Assembly (NCBI GenBank): GCA_000770645.1
Contig: JQID01000123.1
Span: forward strand, 67,761 to 131,760
DNA: 64,000 nt
From: Desulfosporosinus sp. Tol-M
Lineage (GTDB): Bacteria > Bacillota > Desulfitobacteriia > Desulfitobacteriales > Desulfitobacteriaceae
Direction: 5' to 3'
In this document: positions 1 to 7,741 of the stretch, piece after piece
Layout: every line of letters starts with the position of its first letter
How positions within the stretch are numbered: position 1 is the first letter of the stretch
Notes under the pieces: generated by a model
The model's database searches: none
What the model saw: the letters and a program-made list of their open reading frames with translations, nothing else
What the model was told of the DNA's origin: nothing
Program-made: the position numbers and the translations under genes

Positions 1-197
1 AGTGCGTACCCAAAAAGAGGTAGAAAAGCCTGTACTCATCCAGGCGAAAAACTCTTTTCGGAGACGATAGTGCATCCAGTCTCTGGTACAGACCATGCGG
101 GGAGGCTGTATTGATAAACTGGTCCGTTAATAGATATAATGACCATTAAGAAGCTTAGATAATAGAAGTTGTGGGATAAAGAAAGGATTAGATAATA
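1..197. other. Window start, no gene seen; hairpin at 13-58
   Basis: No convincing coding region. A nested inverted repeat is visible: AAAAGAG (13-19) with CTCTTTT (52-58) enclosing GCCTG (28-32) with CAGGC (41-45). It could be the end of an upstream gene's terminator or leader RNA; the upstream gene lies outside the window, so its role is undecided. Confidence 0.3.
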
Positions 198-554
198 ATG
201 CTTAAAAAGTATGTATTCTACATCATACGTTGGCAATGCAGTACACCGATTTTAGCGCTATGTATGTATTATATGAATTTTAATATTACGATCAAAACTA
301 TAGTTGCAAATTTTATAGGTGCACTAATATTCTTCTGGGTCGATAGATATATATTTAAAAATAATGTCTATTATCCACTCTGGGAAATTCAGGAAAAAAT
401 AAAATGCGTTGATTGTGGTCAGGTTTCAAAGGGCTTTAGATTAGTTAAAACGACAAATTACGATAAAACACAAGATAAAAACCCAGAGTTTAGGTGCGAG
501 GAATGTTCTCAAAATAAGTTGCATGAATTAAAGGAAAGGGGAATTAAATATTAG
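198..554 (+). CDS. Small membrane protein with C-terminal zinc ribbon, unknown function
   Basis: A 118-residue protein with two predicted membrane segments (about residues 7-27 and 32-54) and a soluble tail. The tail carries two CxxC pairs (CVDC near residue 71 and CEEC near 100), spaced as in a zinc ribbon. The second membrane segment, ending in FWVDRYIF, resembles the last helix of GtrA-like proteins, but the protein is too short for that family. The start ATG follows an AGAAAGGA ribosome site. It stands alone, convergent with the ATPase gene at 565-1698. I do not recognise a function; the tail suggests metal or protein binding (inference). Confidence 0.65.
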   Translation: MLKKYVFYIIRWQCSTPILALCMYYMNFNITIKTIVANFIGALIFFWVDRYIFKNNVYYPLWEIQEKIKCVDCGQVSKGFRLVKTTNYDKTQDKNPEFRCEECSQNKLHELKERGIKY

Positions 555-564
555 AATAAATTTA

Positions 565-1698
565 TTATGGGTAAATGGTTGTCATTGGTGCAACAGCAGG
601 TTGTTCTTCAAAAGCAAGGATCCTTTGGAGTATGGAATTCAGCTTCTTTTCAATATCAGAGAAGTTCATGGCTGGCACATAATATGTTTCGAGTAAATCA
701 TGGGTTGCCTTCGCTTTTTCCGAATGCTTCCGTGCTCGCGTAATATGCTGGTTTACCCGATGTTGACAATCTTGGAGCTCCCCTCCGCAGTCTTCCATGA
801 GTTGAGCCACATTAAGGCTCTGCTCGAAATTTAACGTAATAATTTTCCCATCAAACTTCGGAGTGTAGGAATAGGGCTCAGAGTTAATAACGAAAGCAAT
901 CCGAGGTTCCGGAAGGATGATGAGATCCAGCATTGCAGGATCAAGGGTATTGTGATAGTACTGAACATCCAAGCCGTAAATCGATGCTCGCTCGGCTATT
1001 CGAGCAAGAAAGGTGGATTTACCAATCCCTGGTTGGCCTATTAGCATATAGAGCGTATCCGTATCATATAGCAGCGTATCGATGAATTCTGTTTTTCCTT
1101 GTGGTGTATGAGCCCATGCGAAGAGATGCCGTTCATTCCCTAGGGCTTTTGGCGCAGAAATAAAAATTTCTTTCTCAATCCGCAATGTCATCTGGTTAAT
1201 TTTGGTCCAATCCTGATAAGGTTTTGTGTAGGATTTCCATTCTTCTAAGGCGATCTTAGCTTCTTGTAAGGCAAAGTACGCCTTTTGAAAATAACCGTTT
1301 ATTTTTGCATTACAGGATATAATCTCTTGTTTGGACTGCTTGATCAGAGCTTCGTCCCAATATTCACCGAGATTAACGATTTCATCTACGGCACCCGGGT
1401 TTTTAGGATCCACGATATGGGGAGCTGTTCCATCTAATAAAGCAATCTTAAAATTTGGGATAACCACCCCGTCAATTGAGTTATTGTCTGAGGAACAACA
1501 ATGGTATTCGATATCGTAGCCGAGATCTAACATAGTTTGCCCAATCTTTTTCATAAACGTTGATTTACCTACACCCGGCCCCCCTTTGAGAACGAATATT
1601 TGGTTAGCATTTTGTTGAATCATGTAATGGTAGAATGAGTAAAACCCTTGAGAGGTAAGGGCACCGGGAAACATCTTTTTAATATGTGCATTGGACAT
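565..1698 (-). CDS. Tandem P-loop ATPase (PRK06851-like family)
   Basis: A 377-residue protein made of two P-loop NTPase halves. Walker A motifs are GGPGVGKST (residues 39-47) and GQPGIGKST (221-229), and each half then runs on in a similar way: a YDIEYHCCSS-like segment after the first and a LDVQYYHNT segment after the second, with a following I(V/L)P motif. This points to an internal duplication. It matches in layout the conserved but uncharacterised PRK06851 family of spore-forming Firmicutes; no substrate is known to me. The gene is transcribed divergently from the amidohydrolase at 2294 with a 586-base gap and has no operon partner. ATP binding is well supported by the motifs; the biological role is not. 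Confidence 0.75.
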   Translation of the reverse strand: MSNAHIKKMFPGALTSQGFYSFYHYMIQQNANQIFVLKGGPGVGKSTFMKKIGQTMLDLGYDIEYHCCSSDNNSIDGVVIPNFKIALLDGTAPHIVDPKNPGAVDEIVNLGEYWDEALIKQSKQEIISCNAKINGYFQKAYFALQEAKIALEEWKSYTKPYQDWTKINQMTLRIEKEIFISAPKALGNERHLFAWAHTPQGKTEFIDTLLYDTDTLYMLIGQPGIGKSTFLARIAERASIYGLDVQYYHNTLDPAMLDLIILPEPRIAFVINSEPYSYTPKFDGKIITLNFEQSLNVAQLMEDCGGELQDCQHRVNQHITRARKHSEKAKATHDLLETYYVPAMNFSDIEKKLNSILQRILAFEEQPAVAPMTTIYP

Positions 1699-1884
1699 TC
1701 AGAAAGTCCCCTTTCACTTAAAGCTCTGCATGCAATATTTATTCAGACATATATGTTTTCATTCTAAGCTGGAATTGTAAAAGTTCTGCCTCCAGCTAAG
1801 TGAATTAACAACCGAATCAGATTCGCATTATTATGATGCAAATATGATTCGGGACAAACTCTGATCCAAACAGACTTTTTGCAA

Positions 1885-1934
1885 GGGGAATGCTAAACCC
1901 CACTGCAAATATGCAGTGGGGTTTAGCATTCCCC
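1885..1934. repeat. Perfect 50-base palindrome (23-bp arms, 4-base loop)
   Basis: Arm 1885-1907 (GGGGAATGCTAAACCCC then ACTGCA) is exactly complementary to 1912-1934, with loop AATA at 1908-1911. It lies between two divergent genes, so it is not in a usual terminator position, and neither strand has a T run after the stem. It may be a small mobile repeat, a processed leader hairpin or a protein-binding cruciform. Confidence 0.8.
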
Positions 1935-1972
1935 TATGAAGAACTTTAGACAAATTGACTGGCGATAATCCG

Positions 1973-2000
1973 TTGACAGTTGCTTTTTGACGGTTAAAAT
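1973..2000 (+). promoter_or_regulatory. Candidate sigma-A promoter for the 2184-4039 unit
   Basis: TTGACA at 1973-1978 and TAAAAT at 1995-2000 with a 16-base spacer. It is the best -35/-10 pair upstream of the amidohydrolase gene and would give a leader of about 290 bases that contains the tandem repeat at 2077-2124 and the small ORF at 2184. Confidence 0.5.
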
Positions 2001-2076
2001 AGCAATGTCAGCAGATTGATACTCAAATGGTATGACAGTAAGCGAAACGGGCATGATATTTGCATAAAAAAGCGAT

Positions 2077-2124
2077 TAGCGGTAGATTTTCAGTTTATCA
2101 TAGCGGTAAATTGTCAGTTTATCG
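2077..2124 (+). repeat. Two adjacent 24-base direct repeats in the leader
   Basis: Copies at 2077-2100 and 2101-2124 begin TAGCGGTA and end CAGTTTATC; they agree at 21 of 24 positions. They lie downstream of the candidate promoter and upstream of the amidohydrolase gene, a position suited to an operator or a roadblock site. No regulator can be assigned. Confidence 0.6.
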
Positions 2125-2183
2125 ATAGTTGAGGTTTAAGTATCTAGTAACTTAGTCATTTAGAGGAGAAAGTAGGTGAACAG

Positions 2184-2276
2184 TTGACAACTAATTGCGG
2201 ATGTAAGGATGGCTCAGGGGAGGAAGTGGCTCGTGAGCCTATGGGTGTGTTCTCAGTTCCTGGTAAACAAACATAA
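2184..2276 (+). CDS. Possible 30-residue ORF upstream of the amidohydrolase
   Basis: TTG start at 2184, stop TAA at 2274-2276, 30 codons, beginning (M)TTNCGCKDGSGE and ending FSVPGKQT. AGGTG at 2174-2178 sits five bases before the TTG and AGGAG at 2164-2168 lies further upstream. The stop is 17 bases before the GTG start of the next gene, so translation could be coupled. A CGC motif near the N-terminus is its only notable feature. It could be a leader peptide or chance; start-codon and ribosome-site support is modest. Confidence 0.3.
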   Translation: MTTNCGCKDGSGEEVAREPMGVFSVPGKQT

Positions 2277-2293
2277 TTTGGGAGATGACAAAA

Positions 2294-4039
2294 GTGTTGA
2301 ATACCAGAGAAGGCCTTATCAAGGTAGCCTTAGGTAGAATATTTCCCGAGCTTATTATCCGGAATATCCACTTAGTTAATGTATATTCAGGCGAAATTCT
2401 GAGGGGACAGGAAGTAGCTGTTTGGCAGGGCCGAATTGCATACGTGGGTCCTGGGGCAAAAATTGGACCGTCAACAGAGGTCGTTGACGGTAAGGGGATG
2501 TACCTTTTACCGGGGTTTATTGATGTTCACGGCCACGCTGATTTTATTTCCAATCCTCTGGCTTTGGCTAAAAAGATCTTACCTACGGGAACTACTGGTA
2601 TGCTTACAGATAGCCATGATATTTGTGGGGCCTTAGGACCTAAAGGTTTGAAACTTATGTTAGACGCCACTGCGGACATTCCGTTCCGTTATTACCTGGC
2701 TGCGCCGGCGGTCTTCCCACCCTTACCTGAATTTGAAGGCGAGGATGTTTTTACTCAGGATGTAGTAGCGTCGTTTCTTGCAAATCCCAGGGTTCTGGCT
2801 GTAAGTGAAGTAACGTGTTGGGGCAGGCTCATGGAACTGGAACGGGAGTTTATTGCCAAACTGGTTTATGCTCGGGAACAAGGGAAACGGATTGAGGGTC
2901 ATATGGCCGGATGTTCCCATGAAAAGCTTAATGCCTTGATATCCTGTGGTTTCACATCCTGCCACGAAAGTGTTACAGCTGCGGAAGCTTTAGATCGCCT
3001 CAGGTTGGGTTTGTATACGATCCTCAGGCATGGTTCAATCCGCGCTGACTTGGAACCTTTATCAGAATTGATTACCAAAAATCCTCATCTCGACACCAGC
3101 AGGGTAATGCTCAGTCCTGACTGGTTCAGTCCTCAGGACGTTTTAAAATACGGATATTTGAATTATTTAGTTTCTGAGGCGGTGAAATTTGGGATTCCAT
3201 CTCTGAAAGCTATTCAAATGGTTACGATCAATCCCGCAACTTATTTAGGGCTAGATAATGATATTGGCGGCATTGCCCCAGGACGTTTAGCAGATATGCT
3301 TTTGGTAGAAGACCTCGAAAATCCTTTACCGGAGACCATATGGGTCGGAGGTAAAGCAGTCGCCCATAAAGGTGAATTAACAACTGATATCCCCATGTTT
3401 CCTGAAGTCAGGGCACAGGATTGGCGGGAAGGTAGAATACCCCGAACGCCTGTTAAACCTGAGGACTTTTCGATCAAATCAGTGGGGGATACGGCAGAAA
3501 TTCCATGTATCAAGATGATTAGTAAGACCATTACGCAACCTGTAAATCTTACTCTGCCGGTTCATAACGGTCAGGTAGAAATACAGGGAAGTCCCGATCT
3601 TTTGAAAATATCTTTGTGGTCGGCAGACGGGAATTCTTGGCTAACAGGACTGCTCACAGGTTTTGGTGCTGTGGTCGGGGGAATTGTTAGTAGTATTGCC
3701 CATGAGACTCATTCCCCCATGGCGGTAGGTAACAATGAGCAGGATATGGCTTTAGCGGCTAACCGCATGTTGGAGTTGGGCGGCGGAATCGTTATCTATG
3801 AAGCCGGTCAACTTGTTACAGAGTTACCTATGAAGATTGGTGGGGTTTTATCCACTGCTGATTTAGAAGAGTTAGCACAGGACATAACAAAGCTGAATAC
3901 GTTCTTACAAGAAAAAGGTTGTCCATGGGATGATCCGATTTTTGGACTGGGCTTTTTAGGCTTTACTGGTTTACCGTATGTGCGCATTACCCAAAAGGGT
4001 ATTGTAGATATCCGACAAAAGAAGGTTATTTTCACTTAA
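2294..4039 (+). CDS. Adenine deaminase-like amidohydrolase
   Basis: About 581 residues with the two-domain layout of adenine deaminase (Ade): a metal-dependent amidohydrolase barrel followed by the Ade C-terminal domain (from about residue 400, with the motif SSIAHETHSP where Ade has a conserved AHDSH). Barrel motifs are GFIDVHGHAD, EGHMAGCS, CHES and LSPDWF. Ade enzymes hydrolyse adenine to hypoxanthine and ammonia. Here several active-site surroundings differ: the usual HVHIES is HGHADF and the usual TDD is SPD, so the substrate may differ. GGGAG at 2280-2284 abuts an ATG at 2285 but is well placed (nine bases) for the GTG at 2294, which I prefer. The gene is monocistronic apart from the possible small ORF before it. 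Confidence 0.8.
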   Translation: MLNTREGLIKVALGRIFPELIIRNIHLVNVYSGEILRGQEVAVWQGRIAYVGPGAKIGPSTEVVDGKGMYLLPGFIDVHGHADFISNPLALAKKILPTGTTGMLTDSHDICGALGPKGLKLMLDATADIPFRYYLAAPAVFPPLPEFEGEDVFTQDVVASFLANPRVLAVSEVTCWGRLMELEREFIAKLVYAREQGKRIEGHMAGCSHEKLNALISCGFTSCHESVTAAEALDRLRLGLYTILRHGSIRADLEPLSELITKNPHLDTSRVMLSPDWFSPQDVLKYGYLNYLVSEAVKFGIPSLKAIQMVTINPATYLGLDNDIGGIAPGRLADMLLVEDLENPLPETIWVGGKAVAHKGELTTDIPMFPEVRAQDWREGRIPRTPVKPEDFSIKSVGDTAEIPCIKMISKTITQPVNLTLPVHNGQVEIQGSPDLLKISLWSADGNSWLTGLLTGFGAVVGGIVSSIAHETHSPMAVGNNEQDMALAANRMLELGGGIVIYEAGQLVTELPMKIGGVLSTADLEELAQDITKLNTFLQEKGCPWDDPIFGLGFLGFTGLPYVRITQKGIVDIRQKKVIFT

Positions 4040-4115
4040 AAATTTTGAAGTTGACCAGGGTATTGTTATCGAACAGGGGTAAGGGTTCTACCATGGAAAG
4101 AATAACCTAATCCAC

Positions 4116-4144
4116 TTGACAGGCAATTTAAGACAATCTATAAT
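4116..4144 (+). promoter_or_regulatory. Strong sigma-A promoter for the dehydrogenase gene
   Basis: TTGACA at 4116-4121 and TATAAT at 4139-4144 with a 17-base spacer, both perfect consensus hexamers. The transcript would begin near 4151 and run into the leader before the dehydrogenase start at 4247. Confidence 0.8.
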
Positions 4145-4158
4145 GAAAAAAGGCGTCC

Positions 4159-4199
4159 GGTCTGGCAGGGCAAGTAAACCGCGAAATAAGCGGCCGACC
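4159..4199 (+). promoter_or_regulatory. Structured leader of the dehydrogenase mRNA
   Basis: GGTC (4159-4162) pairs with GACC (4196-4199), enclosing CCGC (4179-4182) with GCGG (4190-4193). The segment CAGGGCAA between them faintly recalls the c-di-GMP-I riboswitch core, but the rest of that consensus is not there. It may only be a 5' stabilising hairpin. Confidence 0.3.
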
Positions 4200-4246
4200 T
4201 TAAGTTTTAGGTAGTAAAGTTAAAAAGTTATAAGGAGGAAATTATA

Positions 4247-5317
4247 ATGGGTATACCTTCAAAGATTGACACATGGCAAATGGTTGAACCCGGTAAATTA
4301 CTGAAGACGAGCATTGACGTTCCGGAACTGCAGCCGGGTGAAGCGTTGGTGAAAGTCGCAGCTTGCGGCGTTTGCCACACTGACGTTGGCTATTTTTATG
4401 ATGGCGTACCAACCGTCAACAAACCCCCTCTGACCCTCGGACACGAGATCAGCGGTACGGTTGTTGCAGGACCAGACAATCTGGTCGGCAAGGAAGTTAT
4501 TATTCCGGCAGTCATGGGCTGCAATAAATGTGCAATCTGCGCTTCCGGCAGGGGCAACCGTTGCTTGGCGCAGAAAATGCCCGGCAACAGCCTGGGCATG
4601 TACGGCGGCTTCTCTAGCCATATCCCTGTTCCCGCAGAGGACCTTTGCTTAGTCGGAGACAGAAAAGGCATGCCTTTGGAGTGGCTGGCTGTAGTGGCGG
4701 ATGCGATTACCTCCCCCTACCAGGCGTTAGTTAAAGCCGGTGTTAAGGAAGGGGATCTTGTAATGATAACCGGCGCAACGGGCGGAGTCGGCAGCTACTT
4801 GACCCAGCTTGCAGGCGCTATGGGCGCAAAGGCGGTAGTAGCCATTGCCCGCAACCAGGAAAAGCTGGAGCGTTCTTTAAGCTTCGGCGCAACCTGTGCA
4901 ATCAGCACGCAGGACAAAGACATGAAAGCCATTACTGCAGAATTCCGTGCCTACTGCAAGGCTAATGGTCTGCCTCACAACGTAGGGTGGAAAATCTTCG
5001 AGTCCACCGGGACAAAAATGGGCCAGGAAATTGCCCTGAATTTCCTTTCCTTTGTGGGCAAAATGATGGTTGTCGGATTCGGCATGCAGAAAATTGAATA
5101 CATGATCTCCAAGCTGATGGCCTTTGACGCCGAAATCGAAGGGACATGGGGCTGCCTGCCCAAGTACTACCCCGAAGTCCTGAAAATGGTCTTGGATGGA
5201 AAAATCAAGGTTGAACCATTCGTAGACGTACGGCCGATGAGCCAGATCGCCACCGCTTTCGAAGAGACTCATGCCGGCAAATTAATGAAGAGAATTGTTT
5301 TAACTCCTGATTTCTAA
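4247..5317 (+). CDS. had: 6-hydroxycyclohex-1-ene-1-carbonyl-CoA dehydrogenase
   Basis: A 356-residue zinc-dependent alcohol dehydrogenase that closely follows the Had family: TWQMVEPGKL near the start, catalytic zinc CGVCHTD, GHEISG, structural zinc cysteines CxxCxxCx7C (from C92 or so), a glycine-rich NAD motif GATGGVGSY, and WGCLPxYYP near the C-terminus. Had oxidises 6-hydroxycyclohex-1-ene-1-carbonyl-CoA to the 6-oxo compound, using NAD+, in anaerobic benzoyl-CoA degradation. AAGGAGG at 4232-4238 sets the ATG. The gene has its own strong promoter and terminator. Its usual partners (ring hydrolase Oah, hydratase Dch, benzoyl-CoA reductase) are not in this window. Assignment rests on remembered family similarity. 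Confidence 0.85.
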   Translation: MGIPSKIDTWQMVEPGKLLKTSIDVPELQPGEALVKVAACGVCHTDVGYFYDGVPTVNKPPLTLGHEISGTVVAGPDNLVGKEVIIPAVMGCNKCAICASGRGNRCLAQKMPGNSLGMYGGFSSHIPVPAEDLCLVGDRKGMPLEWLAVVADAITSPYQALVKAGVKEGDLVMITGATGGVGSYLTQLAGAMGAKAVVAIARNQEKLERSLSFGATCAISTQDKDMKAITAEFRAYCKANGLPHNVGWKIFESTGTKMGQEIALNFLSFVGKMMVVGFGMQKIEYMISKLMAFDAEIEGTWGCLPKYYPEVLKMVLDGKIKVEPFVDVRPMSQIATAFEETHAGKLMKRIVLTPDF

Positions 5318-5332
5318 GATTAACTGAAGAAT

Positions 5333-5364
5333 AAAAAGGGGGTTTTGCAAAAGACCTCCTTTTT
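5333..5364 (+). terminator. Rho-independent terminator after the dehydrogenase
   Basis: AAAAAGGGGG (5333-5342) pairs with CCTCCTTTTT (5355-5364) with one mismatch; the T run is part of the right arm. It starts 16 bases after the stop codon. Confidence 0.65.
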
Positions 5365-5880
5365 GCACTTATTTTTAATACTTTAATTTATAATAAATAG
5401 ACATCTATGCCGCTGAAGCTGCCAGTTCCTCAAAATGTGTTTCCACGCACCGATAATATTGGTTTTTGCGGGGGATTCGGGCTGTATAAACGTCAGGGTT
5501 CATAATGCAGGCAGGTATCATATGCCACCACCCTTAAATAGAACATGTGTTCCGTTTAAGGGTACCGTATATTAACGGGAAAATCATGAACTTACGGGTT
5601 ACAAGCCGACCCCGACTAGTTTATAATAATGAAGCGCACTATAGCCAACAAAGTAATAATGAAAGCTGCTGTATTTTATGGGTGAACCGTGCTCAGGGCG
5701 ACTTTCCATTTAAACATATTTTCTATACTCTATACTCCTTTCCTCGGGAGGATTAGGATGCTAACAAACTCGTGTTGACTAACGCGAGTTTGTAACGTTT
5801 CAGTATTGTTTTAGCGTTAACAACCTGGAGAAGGTCTGCGCTTCTAAATGATCTTGTATAATGAAAGGAGATGGAAACAT
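5365..5880. other. Gene-free stretch with two hairpins
   Basis: I see no convincing gene. One hairpin has ACCCTTAAA (5530-5538) pairing with TTTAAGGGT (5555-5563), with an inner GAACA/TGTTC stem. A second has ACAAACTCG (5764-5772) pairing with CGAGTTTGT (5785-5793), extendable by four pairs with one wobble. TATAAT at 5857-5862, just before the next gene, would be too close to its start to serve as that gene's -10. A 69-codon open frame at 5547-5756 lacks a ribosome site and looks non-coding. Confidence 0.5.
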
Positions 5881-6735
5881 TTGACACTTGAAATTGCGGA
5901 CCAAAAATCCCCTAAGCTGCGGGTCGATTTTCATGTGCATCTGGGGTTATATACCTCTTACCAGCCGTGGGTAACTGAGTGGTTGAAGCAAGCTCATCCG
6001 GTAGGGTTTGAGGACTATATTAAGCATTATAATGACCCGGGAGCTTTTGAAGAACTGTTAACGTCAGAAGGAGTTGATTATGCCTGCGTGCTTGCAGAGT
6101 TGAGTCCTATTACTACGGGGGTCTGCACGAATGAGCAAGTGAGAGACTTCTGTCGGGGTCGGTCGAGGCTGGTACCATTTTGTGACGTTAATCCTTATAT
6201 TTTCTCTAACTTGGGTGACGAACTGCGCCACAAAGTTGAAGATGAGGGTTTCCGGGGGTTAAAATTGTATCCCACCTACCAACATTACTACCTCAACGAT
6301 CAGAGAATCTACCCGCTCTACCAAGCTGCCCAGGATTTAGGCATTCCCATCCTGATTCATACCGGATCATCAATTTTTCGGGGTTCTCGCCTAAAGTATG
6401 GAGATCCGCTGCACTTGGATGATGTGGCGGTAGATTTCCCGAATTTAAATCTGGTTATGGCTCACTCGGGTCGGGGGTTCTGGTACGACAGGGCTTTCTT
6501 TCTCTCTAAACTGCACGCTAATGTCTATATGGAGCTGGCCGGTCTTCCTCCGGCCAAACTGTTGACCTATTTTCCTGAACTTGCTCGCAACACGGCTAAA
6601 GTCATTTTTGGCAGCGATTGGCCGGGTATGTCCAGGATCAAGCACAATATGGAAGCTATCCGTAAGTTACCGTTACCGGCGGAGGGTGTAGAAAATATTC
6701 TTGGTGGTAATGCGCTTAGGTTGTTGCGTCTGTAG
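5881..6735 (+). CDS. Amidohydrolase-2 family metal-dependent hydrolase or decarboxylase
   Basis: A 284-residue TIM-barrel protein of the amidohydrolase-2 group (COG2159, which includes aminocarboxymuconate-semialdehyde and resorcylate decarboxylases). Motifs in order: VDFHVH (first metal site), GLKLYPTYQ, LIHTGSS, VMAHSGRG and IFGSDWPG with the late catalytic Asp. AAAGGAG followed by ten bases and TTG at 5881 gives a better start than the ATG at 5848, which has no ribosome site. The biotin ligase follows after 93 bases. The exact reaction cannot be told; its place beside aromatic-degradation genes makes a hydrolase or decarboxylase acting on a ring-derived acid possible. Confidence 0.75.
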   Translation: MTLEIADQKSPKLRVDFHVHLGLYTSYQPWVTEWLKQAHPVGFEDYIKHYNDPGAFEELLTSEGVDYACVLAELSPITTGVCTNEQVRDFCRGRSRLVPFCDVNPYIFSNLGDELRHKVEDEGFRGLKLYPTYQHYYLNDQRIYPLYQAAQDLGIPILIHTGSSIFRGSRLKYGDPLHLDDVAVDFPNLNLVMAHSGRGFWYDRAFFLSKLHANVYMELAGLPPAKLLTYFPELARNTAKVIFGSDWPGMSRIKHNMEAIRKLPLPAEGVENILGGNALRLLRL

Positions 6736-6828
6736 TTCCGTTTACTTCTGGAACAAGATGTGGTAATAATAAATAGGCGGCAGCTATACGGGCAATAAGG
6801 TATATATGCTTAAAATAAGGGGATTGAG

Positions 6829-7668
6829 GTGGATTTCGGGAATATGGCAACAATAGAGGAGAAGGTCCATGGAGAGGCTGCCTTGCCCCATAAATTGATC
6901 CATTGGATGGGTAAGGAGGTATTTCTTTATCGGGAAGTAACGTCAACCAACAGGGTGGCTCAACTATTGGCTCGCTCCGGAGCTTCAGAAGGTACCATCG
7001 TACTGAGCAGGACGCAAACTTCCGGCCTGGGAAGGTTGCAACGCCAGTGGGTGTGTCCGGCAGGCCAGGGCATTTTGCTGTCTATGGTCTTAAGGCCTGA
7101 AATCGATAGGCAGTTAATTCCTCAGCTCACACTCCTATGTGGGGTGGTCGTTGCCGAAACTATTAAAAAAACGACAGGCTGTGCAGCGGGAATTAAATGG
7201 CCCAATGACATAGTCATACGTGGCAAAAAGGTCTGCGGCATACTCGCCCAAAGTAGTTTTACTGAAAATGCTCTCGAATACGTCATTATGGGGGTTGGCA
7301 TTAATGTTAATCTCGATGCCCATCAACTTCCTCCAGATTGCCGGGAATCGAGTACTTCACTGAGGATGGAATTAGGACAAAATGTTTCGCGTTGGAAAGT
7401 ACTGCAGCAGTTTATTAGCTCTTGGGAGGGGCACTATCAGAGTTTTCTGCACGGAGGACATTCCTATCTTCGAATGAAATGGATCGATAACAATGTAACC
7501 TTGGGTAGGGATGTATCCATCAATAGGGATAGTGGTCCTGAGCAGGGACGGGCAGTAGATATCAGCGCAAGAGGAGGGCTGATCGTCGGTTTCCCTGACG
7601 GCTCGATGGAGGAGTTTATGGCGGAAGACCTGAGTCTGGGTAGAAATCATTATGCCAGGGATTCGTAA
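6829..7668 (+). CDS. birA: Biotin--[biotin carboxyl-carrier protein] ligase, single-function type
   Basis: A 279-residue biotin protein ligase: TSGLGRLQRQW (residues 64-74, the biotinyl-AMP loop), KWPND (123-127, catalytic Lys), GVGINVN and a short C-terminal SH3-like domain. The N-terminal repressor helix-turn-helix found in bifunctional BirA is absent, so it probably does not regulate transcription. The GTG start is preceded by AAGGGG. It attaches biotin to carrier domains; a likely client here is the biotin subunit of glutaconyl-CoA decarboxylase, whose alpha subunit is at 21896-23653 (inference). It lies between the amidohydrolase and a regulator, all on one strand. Confidence 0.9.
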   Translation: MDFGNMATIEEKVHGEAALPHKLIHWMGKEVFLYREVTSTNRVAQLLARSGASEGTIVLSRTQTSGLGRLQRQWVCPAGQGILLSMVLRPEIDRQLIPQLTLLCGVVVAETIKKTTGCAAGIKWPNDIVIRGKKVCGILAQSSFTENALEYVIMGVGINVNLDAHQLPPDCRESSTSLRMELGQNVSRWKVLQQFISSWEGHYQSFLHGGHSYLRMKWIDNNVTLGRDVSINRDSGPEQGRAVDISARGGLIVGFPDGSMEEFMAEDLSLGRNHYARDS

Positions 7669-7741
7669 GTTGTTATTCCGCTGGGGGCACTTGGGGATAT
7701 TTCAGCGGAAATTGTCATGACCTACAGAAGGAAGAAGTAAA

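Noticed and set aside
36-236. 66-codon minus-strand frame at the window start
   Set aside because: No ribosome site, odd composition, and it overlaps the hairpin and the start of the plus-strand gene at 198.
4159-4199. c-di-GMP-I riboswitch before the dehydrogenase
   Set aside because: Only the CAGGGCAA block matches; the second conserved half (GACGCAAAGCC) is not present.
5547-5756. 69-codon open frame
   Set aside because: No ribosome site, no recognisable family, and it overlaps a hairpin; likely chance.
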